This document shows, piece by piece, positions 25,875-33,899 of a stretch of DNA of 64,000 bases. Origin of the DNA: an uncultured Caproiciproducens sp. Its GTDB lineage: Bacteria; Bacillota; Clostridia; Oscillospirales; Acutalibacteraceae. A program made the translations under genes and the position numbers. The stretch is taken from NCBI RefSeq assembly GCF_963664915.1, contig NZ_OY761810.1, forward strand, positions 248,001 to 312,000. The letters are read 5' to 3'. Below the pieces are notes generated by a model. The model saw only the letters and a list, made by a program, of their open reading frames with translations. It was not told the DNA's origin and made no database searches. How positions within the stretch are numbered: position 1 is the stretch's first letter; each line of letters begins with the position of its first letter.

Positions 25875-26345
25875 TCAGCGCAAAATGCATTTTTCCAAAT
25901 TCAAGAGCCGCACCTTGATGTCCAAACCTCCGCCATACCCGACAAGCGACCCGTCCGCGCCGATGACGCGATGGCAGGGGATGAGAATCGGAATGGGGTT
26001 CCTGTTGTTTGCCATTCCCACCGCCCTGTACCCTTTCGGACTTCCGGCACTTTCAGCAATCTCTTTGTAGCTGCGCGTTTCGCCGTAAGGGATATCGCAC
26101 AAACTTTCCCAAACTTTACGCTGAAATTCGGTTCCTGCGGGAGAGAGAGGAAGAGCGAATATTTGTCTGCCGCCCGCCAAATATTCCCGCACTTGGGCGG
26201 CTGCCTGTTTCAGCAGTTCTGTTTCACAAACTGAAACATCTTCGGGCACGGCTGCACCTTCAAAATACAGATCGGTAATCCCCGCTCCATTTTCGGCAAT
26301 TCCGATACGTCCGATATCCGTATTATAAAAAAACAGATTTTTCAT
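25875..26345 (-). CDS. ogt: Methylated-DNA--[protein]-cysteine S-methyltransferase
   Basis: A 156-aa suicide repair protein that removes O6-methylguanine lesions. The acceptor motif is PCHRVIGADGSLVGYGGG (about 123-140), preceded by the DNA-binding helix with YGETRSYKEIA and the arginine finger region GYRAVGMANNRNP. Length and domain order are standard for Ogt without an Ada domain. Single gene. Confidence 0.92.
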   Translation of the reverse strand: MKNLFFYNTDIGRIGIAENGAGITDLYFEGAAVPEDVSVCETELLKQAAAQVREYLAGGRQIFALPLSPAGTEFQRKVWESLCDIPYGETRSYKEIAESAGSPKGYRAVGMANNRNPIPILIPCHRVIGADGSLVGYGGGLDIKVRLLNLEKCILR

Positions 26346-26800
26346 TGCTTTATTCCTCCATATTTTAAATGATCAGGCAATTAATATGATTCTTATATTA
26401 CATAGTATTGTTCTGATTTATTTGGCTCATAAGAATAATGATCTTGTGTTTTGAAAATAAACAAAATGCCCGGCTTATAGAACCGGGTGCCTTGTTCTGA
26501 TTGTCAGGATTTTCAGGCACTATAGAGTCAAAGCTCGTACCCTTTGCAGTAAAGCTCGTACCGGCCTGTATTTAATGATACTCTTATAGATTTGTAAAAT
26601 CCATAGCACCTTTGCCATATGTCTGCATTATAAATTTCATATCCTGCATTTTAAACCCAATTTTTCGTATGTATCGTCCATTTCATGGCAATTTTTGCAA
26701 GTCTAAATTCTCAATCCATCAACATTGCTTTTTAAAAAGCCATTATAGCAAACGACAAGAAAACACGGATTGTCTTTTGAAACTTAGGTTAGCTTGTATA
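26346..26800. other. Intergenic region with a direct repeat and a small hairpin
   Basis: No gene is supportable. It contains a 12-bp direct repeat AAAGCTCGTACC at 26530-26541 and 26551-26562 (21-bp offset) and a short CCGG-rich hairpin around 26468-26486. Either could be a regulatory site, but there is no matching element elsewhere in the window to support it. Confidence 0.4.
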
Positions 26801-26878
26801 TTGACGAAACCATTATAAATGCGTATAATAATGGGCATACGAACAAAGAGGTTCACTATTTCGGTAGTGAGCCTCTTT
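26801..26878 (+). promoter_or_regulatory. Consensus promoter followed at once by a terminator-like hairpin
   Basis: -35 TTGACG (26801-26806), 17-bp spacer, -10 TATAAT (26824-26829); start near 26836. A 14-bp stem (26845-26858 with 26865-26878, one G-T pair) with a TTTCGG loop then begins about 9 bases into the transcript, followed by ATTTTATTT. It could be a very early attenuator or a 5' stabilising hairpin for the ABC transporter mRNA. Confidence 0.7.
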
Positions 26879-26929
26879 ATTTTATTTAATACTAAAATAT
26901 TAAGAGTGCATTGAAAGGATTTGAATTTT

Positions 26930-27751
26930 ATGAAAAAGAAAACAATTGCAGGAATGCTCGCCGGAGTACTTTTCGCTACAAGCGTATTCGCAGGCTGCAG
27001 TTCAAGCACCACAGCCAGTTCCGCAGCTGCGGCCGCATCCGATGCCGCGGCATCGGGGGCTGCATCATCCGCAAGTTCCAAAGTATACCTGATTGCATGC
27101 GATGCAAAATACGCACCGTTCTCCTTCGAAGATAACGGCAAATACAAAGGAATCGATGTGGAACTGCTGGATGCCATCGCAAAAGCGGAAGGTTTTCAAT
27201 ATGAACTGAAACCAATGGATTTCAGCGGCATTATCCCGGCAATTAAAGCCGGCCAGATCGACGGTTCCATCGCCGGAATGAACATTACCGAGAAAAGAAA
27301 AGAATCCGTGGATTTCTCAGACGGATACATTCAGGCCGGCTCCTCCATTGTCGTTAACAAGGACGACACCACCATTAAATCTCTGGACGACTTAAAAGGT
27401 AAAACCGCTGCCGTTAAGAAGGGCACCACAGGCGCGGCATTTGCTGAAGAAAACACCGCAAAATATGGTTTGAAGGTAAATGTTTACGATGATTCCCCTT
27501 CCATGTTCCAGGCGGTTGAAAACAAAAATGCAGACTTCCTTGTTGAGGACTTCCCGGTTATTTCCTATTCGATCAAGGTTAACGCCGGTTCAAAGCTGAA
27601 GGTAGCAGTAGAATCCATCGGAGAAGCACCGTACGACGCGTTTGCAGTAGACAAAGGCAAAAATCAGGATCTTTTGAAAATGTTCAACGAGGGTCTCAAG
27701 AAGGTAAAAGCCGATGGTACTTATGACAAAATAGTCAATCAATACATATAA
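26930..27751 (+). CDS. Amino-acid ABC transporter substrate-binding lipoprotein
   Basis: A 273-aa family 3 solute-binding lipoprotein. The signal peptide ends in a lipobox (VFAGC), a Ser/Ala-rich linker follows, and the binding fold starts with IACDAKYAPFSFEDNGKYKG. The polar amino-acid signature region includes MDFSGIIPAIKAGQIDGSIA. It captures an amino acid outside the membrane for the permease encoded next; the ligand cannot be told from sequence. ATG 26930 with AAAGG upstream is preferred over TTG 26921. Confidence 0.9.
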   Translation: MKKKTIAGMLAGVLFATSVFAGCSSSTTASSAAAAASDAAASGAASSASSKVYLIACDAKYAPFSFEDNGKYKGIDVELLDAIAKAEGFQYELKPMDFSGIIPAIKAGQIDGSIAGMNITEKRKESVDFSDGYIQAGSSIVVNKDDTTIKSLDDLKGKTAAVKKGTTGAAFAEENTAKYGLKVNVYDDSPSMFQAVENKNADFLVEDFPVISYSIKVNAGSKLKVAVESIGEAPYDAFAVDKGKNQDLLKMFNEGLKKVKADGTYDKIVNQYI

Positions 27752-27791
27752 GGAAAGTGACACAGTAAGCTTTCCCTGCGGTGAAAAGCAG

Positions 27792-27817
27792 CAGCCCGCG
27801 CTTGCGCGGGCCGCTGT
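27792..27817 (+). terminator. Intercistronic hairpin between binding protein and permease
   Basis: CCCGCG (27795-27800) pairs with CGCGGG (27805-27810), extended by CAG/CTG past a bulge, followed by TGTTTTA. Such partial terminators or stabilisers usually raise binding-protein mRNA relative to the membrane genes. Confidence 0.65.
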
Positions 27818-27852
27818 GTTTTACACCGTGTGAATGATAGGAGGTATGGATA

Positions 27853-28521
27853 TTGGATTTGTTTTTTAAAATCTTCAGAGAGTCGCTCCCAAGCCTTTTG
27901 AGCGGTTTGCGCGTTACCATTACCATGGCAATTTTATCCCTTATTTTTGCATCTATTGTCGGGATTATTATGGGTATTTTCAGCATCAGCAAATTCCGCG
28001 TGCTGAAAGCCATTTCTACTACATACATCTATGTCATCCGCGGCATCCCGCTGATGATTCTCGGGTTATTCCTGTATTTCGGCGTTGGCGCCGCACTGCA
28101 AATCCGCTTTGACCCCATGGTTGCCGCCATTATTGCGCTGACCATCAACGCCGGCGCGTATATGGCGGAAATTTTCCGGGCGGGGATTCAGGCCATCGAC
28201 TTCGGTCAGATGGAGGCGTCCCGCAGTCTTGGCCTCAGCTATCTAAAATCGATGAGAAGAGTCATCCTGCCGCAGGCGGTGAAAATTATGATTCCGTCTA
28301 TTATGAATCAGTTTATCACCACGATCAAGGACACCTCCATTCTTTCTGTTGTCAGCGTGCGGGAACTTACCCTCAGCGGACAGATTATCATTGCGAACAA
28401 TTACCGTCCTTTTGAAGTGTACGGCGCTGTCGCTATTATGTACTTTGTATTTATCACCATATTAACTATGATTTCTAAAAAAGTGGAAAGGAAGCTGAGT
28501 TATGATAATCGAGGCGAATAA
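27853..28521 (+). CDS. Amino-acid ABC transporter permease
   Basis: A 222-aa HisM/GlnP-type inner-membrane permease with about five membrane segments and the EAA loop [21 protein letters not shown] (split here as [10 protein letters not shown] then [10 protein letters not shown]). The start is TTG 27853, since GGAGG lies 8 bases upstream and the nearby ATG at 27846 is in another frame that soon stops. Overlaps the ATPase gene by 20 bases. Confidence 0.9.
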   Translation: MDLFFKIFRESLPSLLSGLRVTITMAILSLIFASIVGIIMGIFSISKFRVLKAISTTYIYVIRGIPLMILGLFLYFGVGAALQIRFDPMVAAIIALTINAGAYMAEIFRAGIQAIDFGQMEASRSLGLSYLKSMRRVILPQAVKIMIPSIMNQFITTIKDTSILSVVSVRELTLSGQIIIANNYRPFEVYGAVAIMYFVFITILTMISKKVERKLSYDNRGE

Positions 28522-29230
28522 AATTAAAAAAAGCTTTGGAAAACTGCAGGTTTTACGCGATATTTCACTTACCGTGGACGAGGGTGAAGTGCTTTGCATC
28601 ATCGGCCCGTCCGGTTCCGGTAAAAGCACGCTGCTCCGCTGCCTGAACCGACTGGAGGAGATTCAGGACGGCAGCGTTGTCGTTTTGGGCGAGGATGTTT
28701 CGCATGCCAAAAACATCAACAAGCTGAGAGAAAATATCGGCATGGTTTTCCAGTCCTTTAACCTTTTCCCCAATTACACCGTGCTGGGAAATATGATGCT
28801 TGCCCCGCTTGAGCTGAAAAAGATGAAGCGCGACGAGGCAGAGAAAAAGGCCATGGCTCTCTTAAAAAAGGTCGGTCTTGAGGATAAAAAAGACGTTTAC
28901 CCCCAGACTCTGTCGGGCGGACAAAAGCAAAGGGCCGCGATTGCCCGCGCACTGCAGATGAATCCGAAAATCATGCTGTTTGACGAACCAACCTCTGCGC
29001 TCGACCCCGAAATGGTTGATGAAGTGCTGAAGGTAATGAAGGATCTTGCACAGGAAGGCATGACCATGGTGATCGTAACCCATGAAATGGGTTTTGCCAG
29101 AGACGTTGCCGACCGTGTCATCTTTATGGACGGCGGTTATATTGTAGAGCAGAGCCCCGCCAAAGACATCTTTACGGCACCCAAAAACGACCGGTGCAAG
29201 GATTTTCTTGCCAAGGTACTCAGCGCGTGA
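28502..29230 (+). CDS. Amino-acid ABC transporter ATP-binding protein
   Basis: A 242-aa GlnQ/HisP-type ATPase: Walker [11 protein letters not shown]-loop VFQSFNLFP, signature LSGGQKQR, Walker [13 protein letters not shown] and switch VTHEMGFA. It energises uptake with the preceding permease and lipoprotein. Start ATG overlaps the permease end, indicating coupling. The transporter is complete: one binding protein, one permease (homodimer) and one ATPase. Confidence 0.94.
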   Translation: MIIEANKIKKSFGKLQVLRDISLTVDEGEVLCIIGPSGSGKSTLLRCLNRLEEIQDGSVVVLGEDVSHAKNINKLRENIGMVFQSFNLFPNYTVLGNMMLAPLELKKMKRDEAEKKAMALLKKVGLEDKKDVYPQTLSGGQKQRAAIARALQMNPKIMLFDEPTSALDPEMVDEVLKVMKDLAQEGMTMVIVTHEMGFARDVADRVIFMDGGYIVEQSPAKDIFTAPKNDRCKDFLAKVLSA

Positions 29231-29272
29231 GCCTTGGGGCCTTGTTCAATTTTTTATGCTAATTTTAATTTT

Positions 29273-29479
29273 TCACTCCTTTTCTTCGATAATCTCCTGT
29301 ACCCGTCCCACCATATCATCTTCTGACAGCATCACTTTAATGCCATGAGGATGATTGGGACTGTTCGTCAATATACGTTTAACATGTCCGCGTGTCAGTT
29401 TGCCCGTGGGCTGATCTTTCTTCAGCACAATATCCACCAGTGCGCCGATTTTAATATTGGCTCTTATCTTTCCGTTCAT
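29273..29479 (-). CDS. ywbE: YwbE-family protein
   Basis: A 68-aa highly charged protein that matches the YwbE family of Firmicutes (MNGKIRANIKIGALVDIVLK, then TGKLTRGHVKRILTNSPNHP). It forms a small beta-barrel-like domain and its biochemical role is unknown. It is convergent with the ABC transporter operon and lies about 110 bases downstream of the metal-regulated promoter and terminator at 29596-29739, from which it might be expressed by readthrough. Confidence 0.82.
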   Translation of the reverse strand: MNGKIRANIKIGALVDIVLKKDQPTGKLTRGHVKRILTNSPNHPHGIKVMLSEDDMVGRVQEIIEEKE

Positions 29480-29591
29480 ATCGTTACCTGATTTCTAAAA
29501 GATGATGGCGGGCGCCCCGCCGCATACATAATTGATATTCTATAGTATAACCCCGATGAGAACATAGCACAAGTACACCGCTTTATGGTGA

Positions 29592-29704
29592 TCGCAAAAC
29601 AGCACACAGTCGGGTGACCGTGTGCTGTTTTACTGTAGTTCTATATGGATTCAGATGAAGTTATAAGCATTTTGACCTTCTTAGTTGGTTAGCGCTTGCT
29701 AACC
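29592..29704 (-). ncRNA. Putative metal-regulated small RNA (about 113 nt)
   Basis: On the minus strand a near-consensus promoter (TTGACA at 29739-29734, 17-bp spacer, TGG-TATTAT at 29716-29711) would start a transcript near 29704, and a 12-bp terminator stem (29596-29607 with 29620-29631) ends it near 29592. The only frame inside is a 9-codon ORF (29670-29641, MLITSSESI) with a good AAGAAGG site. So it is either an sRNA, a micropeptide mRNA, or a leader for ywbE. The start site is covered by a TTAG-N6-CTAA dyad. Confidence 0.5.
29596..29631. terminator. Bidirectional intrinsic terminator
   Basis: Perfect 12-bp stem AAAACAGCACAC / GTGTGCTGTTTT with a 12-base loop. In the leftward direction it would end the short RNA described here. 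Confidence 0.8.
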
Positions 29705-29707
29705 AAC
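29684..29707. promoter_or_regulatory. Operator dyad 1 (TTAG-N6-CTAA type)
   Basis: Perfect inverted repeat GTTGGTTAGC / GCTAACCAAC around GCTT, lying directly on the transcription start of the leftward promoter. It resembles DtxR/MntR-like metal-repressor sites, though the spacing differs from the classical DtxR box. The regulator is not in this window. Confidence 0.7.
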
Positions 29708-29915
29708 GTTATAATACCATGCGGCGAAGGACTTGTCAACCATTTTGAATGATGTTTTCCGAAGCTAATTTTTAGACAAACATGTTCTCTTACGCGTGTT
29801 TTTCATATTTTAAACACTGACGAGCGTACTGCACAATTCTCTCAATCAGTCTCCATGTTTTCTTATTACTATAGTTAAAATCAAATCCTCAAATCGTTTT
29901 TTGCGTTGATATCTA

Positions 29916-29969
29916 TTGACAAAGTCCCTGTCATGGAGTAAATTATAAATAGTTAGTATATGCTAACTA
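29916..29969 (+). promoter_or_regulatory. Rightward promoter with operator dyad 2
   Basis: -35 TTGACA (29916-29921), 17-bp spacer, -10 TAAATT (29939-29944). A dyad TAGTTAG-TATATG-CTAACTA (29950-29969) covers the predicted start. The arrangement is the same as at dyad 1, as expected for repression by one metal-sensing regulator. It would drive the FeoB-associated gene through a leader of about 190 bases in which I see no gene. Confidence 0.65.
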
Positions 29970-30096
29970 CCTCAATCCTAATATCGGCAAAGAATGGTGG
30001 AAATAACGGGCAGGAACTATGAGCTATCCATCCGGAAGGCAGATGCGCAAAATATCATAGTGGCATAGTCGCAGGATGAGTACAACATTTATGCTA

Positions 30097-30120
30097 ATTG
30101 GTTAGTTTTGACTAACCAAT
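30097..30120. promoter_or_regulatory. Operator dyad 3 (TTAG-N6-CTAA type)
   Basis: Perfect 9-bp arms ATTGGTTAG / CTAACCAAT around TTTTGA, 22 bases before the start codon of the Cys-rich peptide gene. Same core and 6-base spacer as dyads 1 and 2. Possibly a second promoter (TATGCT at 30090-30095) or a roadblock site. Confidence 0.65.
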
Positions 30121-30142
30121 ATCTTGAAAGGGGATTAATTTT

Positions 30143-30280
30143 ATGACGACATTTATCATAGCAGCCATCGTCTTCGCCGCAATGGCCGCTGCGGCACGGT
30201 ATACGTACAAAGCGCAAAAAGCCGGAAAGTGTGTTGGCTGTTCGGGCTGCAATGGGCACTGTGAACATCGGCCAAAATGA
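30143..30280 (+). CDS. FeoB-associated Cys-rich membrane protein
   Basis: A 45-aa peptide: an N-terminal membrane helix (TFIIAAIVFAAMAAAARY) followed by a short Cys-rich tail CVGCSGCNGHC, the pattern of the FeoB-associated Cys-rich family normally encoded after feoB in Clostridia. Here no feoA or feoB is adjacent. AAAGGGG precedes the ATG. Proposed to assist ferrous iron handling at the membrane; the mechanism is unproven. Preceded by metal-type operator dyads and followed by an Nramp transporter gene, consistent with metal homeostasis. Confidence 0.8.
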   Translation: MTTFIIAAIVFAAMAAAARYTYKAQKAGKCVGCSGCNGHCEHRPK

Positions 30281-30300
30281 GACGGGCAATGATTTTAGGA

Positions 30301-30329
30301 TTGATAAAAAAGCTTTTTTAAAGTATACT
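30301..30329 (+). promoter_or_regulatory. Promoter for the Nramp transporter gene
   Basis: -35 TTGATA (30301-30306), 17-bp spacer, -10 TATACT (30324-30329). The start would fall near 30336, only about 2 bases before the first possible ATG (30338), so either the mRNA is leaderless or translation starts at an internal Met. Confidence 0.55.
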
Positions 30330-30337
30330 AAAAGAAA

Positions 30338-31636
30338 ATGTCTTATAGAACGGATGCTGCTTGTATGAATGGTTTGAGATTACAAATGAATAAACTCTTT
30401 TCAAAAGATCACAAGCGTCCGGATATTTCGCTTAGTCTCTTTAAATACATAGGCCCGGGGCTGCTTGTTACAGTGGGCTTTATCGATCCGGGCAACTGGG
30501 CAACCAATATAGCAGCCGGGTCCGAGCATGGATACGGCCTGCTTTGGGTGATTACGCTTTCCACAATCATGTTGATCCTTTTGCAGCACAACGTTGCCCA
30601 TCTGGGCATTGTTACAGGCGACTGCCTGGCAGAGGCCGCTACCAAACATCTGCGCAGAAAAATCAGTGTTCCCGTACTGATTACCGCTTTGCTGGCCTGT
30701 GCTTCGACCGCACTTGCGGAACTTCTTGGCGGAGCCATCGCACTGAACATGCTGTTCCATATTCCGGTTAAAGCCGGCTCTATGATTGTTTTTGCAGCTG
30801 TGACAATTATGCTTTTCAGCAATTCCTATAAAAAGATAGAGAAGATTATTATTGGGTTCGTTTCCATTATCGGCCTGTCTTTTTTGTATGAACTTACCAT
30901 GGTGAACATCGATTGGGGCGCGGCGGCCAGGGGCTGGGTGACACCAACCTTCCCTGTAAATTCCGCATTCATCATCATGAGCGTACTGGGCGCAGTGGTA
31001 ATGCCGCATAACCTGTTTTTGCATTCTGAAGTCATTCAGAGCAGACAGTTTAATCTGGAAGATAAAGCGATTCTTGAAAAGCAGTTAAAATACGAATTTA
31101 CGGATACCCTGTTCTCAATGATTGTCGGCTGGGCAATTAACAGCGCAATGATTCTGCTTGCCGCCGCCACTTTTTTTCAGCAGCATATTCTGGTGGATGA
31201 ACTGTCACAGGCGCACACTTTGCTGACGCCTTTAATCGGCAGTGCTTCCTCCATTATCTTTGCCGTCGCACTTCTTTTCGCAGGATTCTCGTCGTCCATT
31301 ACCGCAGGAATGACCGGCGGAAGTATCTTGGCTGGCATGTTCGGCGAACCCTACAGTATCGAAGACAAACATACCCGAATCGGTGTACTCGGAACTCTGG
31401 TTTCCGCAATGATTGCCATTCTTTTTATCAGCGATCCGTTCAGCGGCCTCCTGATTTCCCAGATGCTTCTGAGTATCCAGCTCCCTATTACGATTTTTCT
31501 TCAGCTGTATTTAACATCTTCAAAAAAAGTGATGGGCGAATATAAAAACTCGCGTCTTCACAACGGCTTGCTGTGGGCCATCGGCATTACAGTAGCCGCT
31601 CTCAATATTTATTTACTGATTGACACACTTTTATAA
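30338..31636 (+). CDS. Nramp-family divalent metal (Mn/Fe) transporter
   Basis: A 432-aa proton-coupled metal importer with about 11 membrane segments. The metal-binding first unwound helix is GFIDPGNWATNIAAG (Asp and Asn of DPGN) and helix 6 carries the MPHN motif (GAVVMPHNLFLHS). Start uncertain: ATG 30338 gives the longest frame but has a weak ribosome site and nearly coincides with the predicted transcription start; Met at 30365 or 30386 would shorten the tail without touching the first helix. MntH-like. Clustered with the Cys-rich peptide and the metal-type operators. Confidence 0.9.
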   Translation: MSYRTDAACMNGLRLQMNKLFSKDHKRPDISLSLFKYIGPGLLVTVGFIDPGNWATNIAAGSEHGYGLLWVITLSTIMLILLQHNVAHLGIVTGDCLAEAATKHLRRKISVPVLITALLACASTALAELLGGAIALNMLFHIPVKAGSMIVFAAVTIMLFSNSYKKIEKIIIGFVSIIGLSFLYELTMVNIDWGAAARGWVTPTFPVNSAFIIMSVLGAVVMPHNLFLHSEVIQSRQFNLEDKAILEKQLKYEFTDTLFSMIVGWAINSAMILLAAATFFQQHILVDELSQAHTLLTPLIGSASSIIFAVALLFAGFSSSITAGMTGGSILAGMFGEPYSIEDKHTRIGVLGTLVSAMIAILFISDPFSGLLISQMLLSIQLPITIFLQLYLTSSKKVMGEYKNSRLHNGLLWAIGITVAALNIYLLIDTLL

Positions 31637-32187
31637 CCCGGACGAACGCGAATGACTTCGCCAAGCTGTTTTGCATAAACTTCCGAATAAGTCAGCCGTC
31701 CGCCCACTTTTTCCGACTTCATCAGGCTGATTTCTTCCACATTCATGCTCATAGGCGGAATTGACCTTACAAACGCGTTTCGGTCAAAACCATCTGCCGG
31801 CAGAACTTCGCGCCCGAGTGTTAAATGCGGCCTGAATGCCCGTGTTTCAATGGAAAACCCTTCCCGGCGCAGTGCTGTGCACAGGCGGCTGTTGATGGAA
31901 TTGAGAGCAGCGCTATTCTCAACGCCGATCCAGTAGATATCCCCGCCGCCGCGCGGAAAACGTCCAAATCCCCCGATGCTAAGCTCAAACGGATCTCCGG
32001 CGGCGGCATCCATTGCCTGTTTTGCCGAACCGGCTTTTGATGTCTCGCCAAGAAAGGCCAGCGTGAGATGCAGATTTTCGCGCCGGGTAAAATTTCCGCG
32101 GAGCGAACCCTCTTTCAGCGTTTGAATACAACCGTAAAGACTGTCTTTTATCTGCTCATTAAAATTTATGGAAATAAAAAGACGCAT
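31609..32187 (-). CDS. thpR: RNA 2',3'-cyclic phosphodiesterase (2H family)
   Basis: A 192-aa LigT/ThpR-type enzyme with the two HxT motifs HLTLAFLGET (about 38-47) and HLTLGRE (about 120-126), which form the catalytic histidine pair. The family opens 2',3'-cyclic phosphates of RNA and was first described as a 2'-5' RNA ligase. ATG 32187 has AGGTGA upstream; an in-frame GTG 3 codons earlier lies inside that site. Follows the DUF503 gene by 5 bases; its 3' end overlaps the Nramp gene end on the other strand. Confidence 0.88.
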   Translation of the reverse strand: MRLFISINFNEQIKDSLYGCIQTLKEGSLRGNFTRRENLHLTLAFLGETSKAGSAKQAMDAAAGDPFELSIGGFGRFPRGGGDIYWIGVENSAALNSINSRLCTALRREGFSIETRAFRPHLTLGREVLPADGFDRNAFVRSIPPMSMNVEEISLMKSEKVGGRLTYSEVYAKQLGEVIRVRPGYKSVSISK

Positions 32188-32192
32188 ATTGT

Positions 32193-32474
32193 TCACCTGA
32201 TTTCTCTTAGAATATTTGTAATTTCCGCCTCGGTGCAGCTTTCAATGTAATTCACTACATGGTCAATGACACTGTCCGCCAAGGCTGCGGTTCCCGCGAC
32301 GCAGGCGACGCCTATTACAATCGTCTGATGGATGTCCTGGCTGTCCACCTCGGCAACCGACACATGAAACTGATTCTGCACTCTCGCAATAATACTGTTA
32401 ACCACCATGCGCTTTTCCTTGAGCGAATGAACCCAAGGAGCGTAAAGTGTAAGCTGTGCTGTTCCAATCAACAT
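32193..32474 (-). CDS. DUF503/YlxP-like protein
   Basis: A 93-aa protein of the DUF503 family (MLIGTAQLTLYAPWVHSLKE), a small ferredoxin-like fold protein often near ribosome-assembly genes (YlxP) in Firmicutes. Its function is not established. ATG 32474 is chosen since GGAGA lies 7 bases upstream; an upstream extension of 24 codons has no site. It is first in a two-gene unit with thpR. Confidence 0.8.
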   Translation of the reverse strand: MLIGTAQLTLYAPWVHSLKEKRMVVNSIIARVQNQFHVSVAEVDSQDIHQTIVIGVACVAGTAALADSVIDHVVNYIESCTEAEITNILREIR

Positions 32475-32656
32475 TTGTTGTCTCCATAAAATATAGTATA
32501 CTCTTATTTTATGATATAAAATTGGAATAATTCTCCGTATTATCATAATGCCAACATAAACATCAAACTATACAAGATGTTGCATTTTTTTATTGTTATT
32601 ATAGCGAATTTACAGTATTATGTAAAGTAATCCCATTCAAATCCGTTTCGAATGAC

Positions 32657-32697
32657 AAAAGGACGCCGAATCAGTTTGATTCGACGCCCTTTTCATT
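32657..32697 (-). terminator. Terminator at the end of the catabolic operon
   Basis: Imperfect 17-bp hairpin (AAAAGGACGCCGAATCA against TGATTCGACGCCCTTTT, two mismatches) with flanking A/T tracts, just downstream of the leftward M24-like gene. Confidence 0.75.
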
Positions 32698-32703
32698 TTA
32701 CAA

Positions 32704-33828
32704 CTATCTGCATATAATATCCTCAAACTGACATGATGGATCCGCATTCAAATTTGTTAACGCCACAGCGCCCGTATTTTTCACTAGAACCGTATCCGTT
32801 ATGCGTGGGCCGCCGAATTTCGGGTCATAAATTGTCGGCAGCAGAACGTCCACCACCATATTTTCTTCTATCACATGGTCGATGCCTTTTCCCAGAATCG
32901 GATAAAATTCCGACTGGCGGATTCCAACGCCATAACCGATATGATCCATAAACATTCTGGCGTATCCATGGTCGTGAATGACTTTAAATACTTTGTCATA
33001 AATCTCGCCGGATACCGCGCCCGGTTTCAAGGCTTCCATTGCAACTTTTTGAGCCTCCATGAGCAATTTATAAATCTCAACCGACTCCGGTGCAACCTCG
33101 CCTAAAAATACCGTGCGGCACATTTTGGCTGCGTACCCTTTGTAAGACGCTCCCAAATGGATGACCACAGGCTGATTGTTATCAATCATATAATCGCCCG
33201 CGTAGGGATGCACAAGCTGCTGGCGGTCATGCCGCAGCACCTGCATACGGAATGTGCTGCCTTCGGAACCCGCCTTACGCATGGCATACTCGGCCTCCGC
33301 AAGGATTTTAGTTTCTTTTACACCCGGACGTACGGCTTCAATTGCGGCTTTCATCCCCTGTGAAAGAAATTCCGCCGCTTTTGTAATGGAAGCAATCTCC
33401 TGCTCACATTTTACAGAACGAAGCTTGTAGCAGGTCGCGGCGATATCGCCGAAGTAGATGCCCGGAAAGGTATCGCGCAGACACTGATAGTCTTTTAAGC
33501 TGATAAAATAACGCGTGAATCCTACTTTGGGATTCGGGATGCCCATTTTCAGAATCATATCGGCCGTTTTCTGGCTGACATTTTCCTTTGGAAAGAAATA
33601 CGGGACAACTTCTAAGCCCGACTGATCGCGCACATGACGTGCTTCCAGCCACAAACACAATAGTTTCGCCTCGCCCTGCGCGGGAATAATCAGGGAACCC
33701 CCTTCAATATCTTCGACGTTTGCAAAATAGATCAGGTTTTCCCTGTCCATAATAACCGCCGCATCCAGATCTGACTTTTGCAGTTCCTGCTGCAGCGCGG
33801 CAATCCTGCCCGCAATAATTTCTTTCAT
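32704..33828 (-). CDS. Creatinase/Xaa-Pro peptidase (M24)-fold hydrolase lacking metal ligands
   Basis: A 374-aa two-domain protein: creatinase-N domain (about 1-130, beginning MKEIIAGRIAALQQELQKSD) and a pita-bread catalytic domain. Residues that bind two metals in aminopeptidase P are changed: the Asp in VIHLGASYKGY is His, the next Asp is Lys (AAKMCRT), and the C-terminal Glu positions are Leu and Thr (VDVLLP, RITDTVLV). That resembles metal-free creatinase, so it may hydrolyse a small C-N substrate instead of peptides. ATG 33828 has GGAGT 8 bases upstream; a longer frame has no support. Last gene of the catabolic cluster. Confidence 0.75.
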   Translation of the reverse strand: MKEIIAGRIAALQQELQKSDLDAAVIMDRENLIYFANVEDIEGGSLIIPAQGEAKLLCLWLEARHVRDQSGLEVVPYFFPKENVSQKTADMILKMGIPNPKVGFTRYFISLKDYQCLRDTFPGIYFGDIAATCYKLRSVKCEQEIASITKAAEFLSQGMKAAIEAVRPGVKETKILAEAEYAMRKAGSEGSTFRMQVLRHDRQQLVHPYAGDYMIDNNQPVVIHLGASYKGYAAKMCRTVFLGEVAPESVEIYKLLMEAQKVAMEALKPGAVSGEIYDKVFKVIHDHGYARMFMDHIGYGVGIRQSEFYPILGKGIDHVIEENMVVDVLLPTIYDPKFGGPRITDTVLVKNTGAVALTNLNADPSCQFEDIICR

Positions 33829-33899
33829 TACAATACTCCTTCCGTCGTTAAATAACAGAAAAGGAGGCGTGACCGGCCCCCTCTTCCATTCACTATTCC

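Noticed and set aside
26530-26562. 12-bp direct repeat AAAGCTCGTACC as the start of a CRISPR or repeat array
   Set aside because: Only two copies, 21 bp apart, with no further units.
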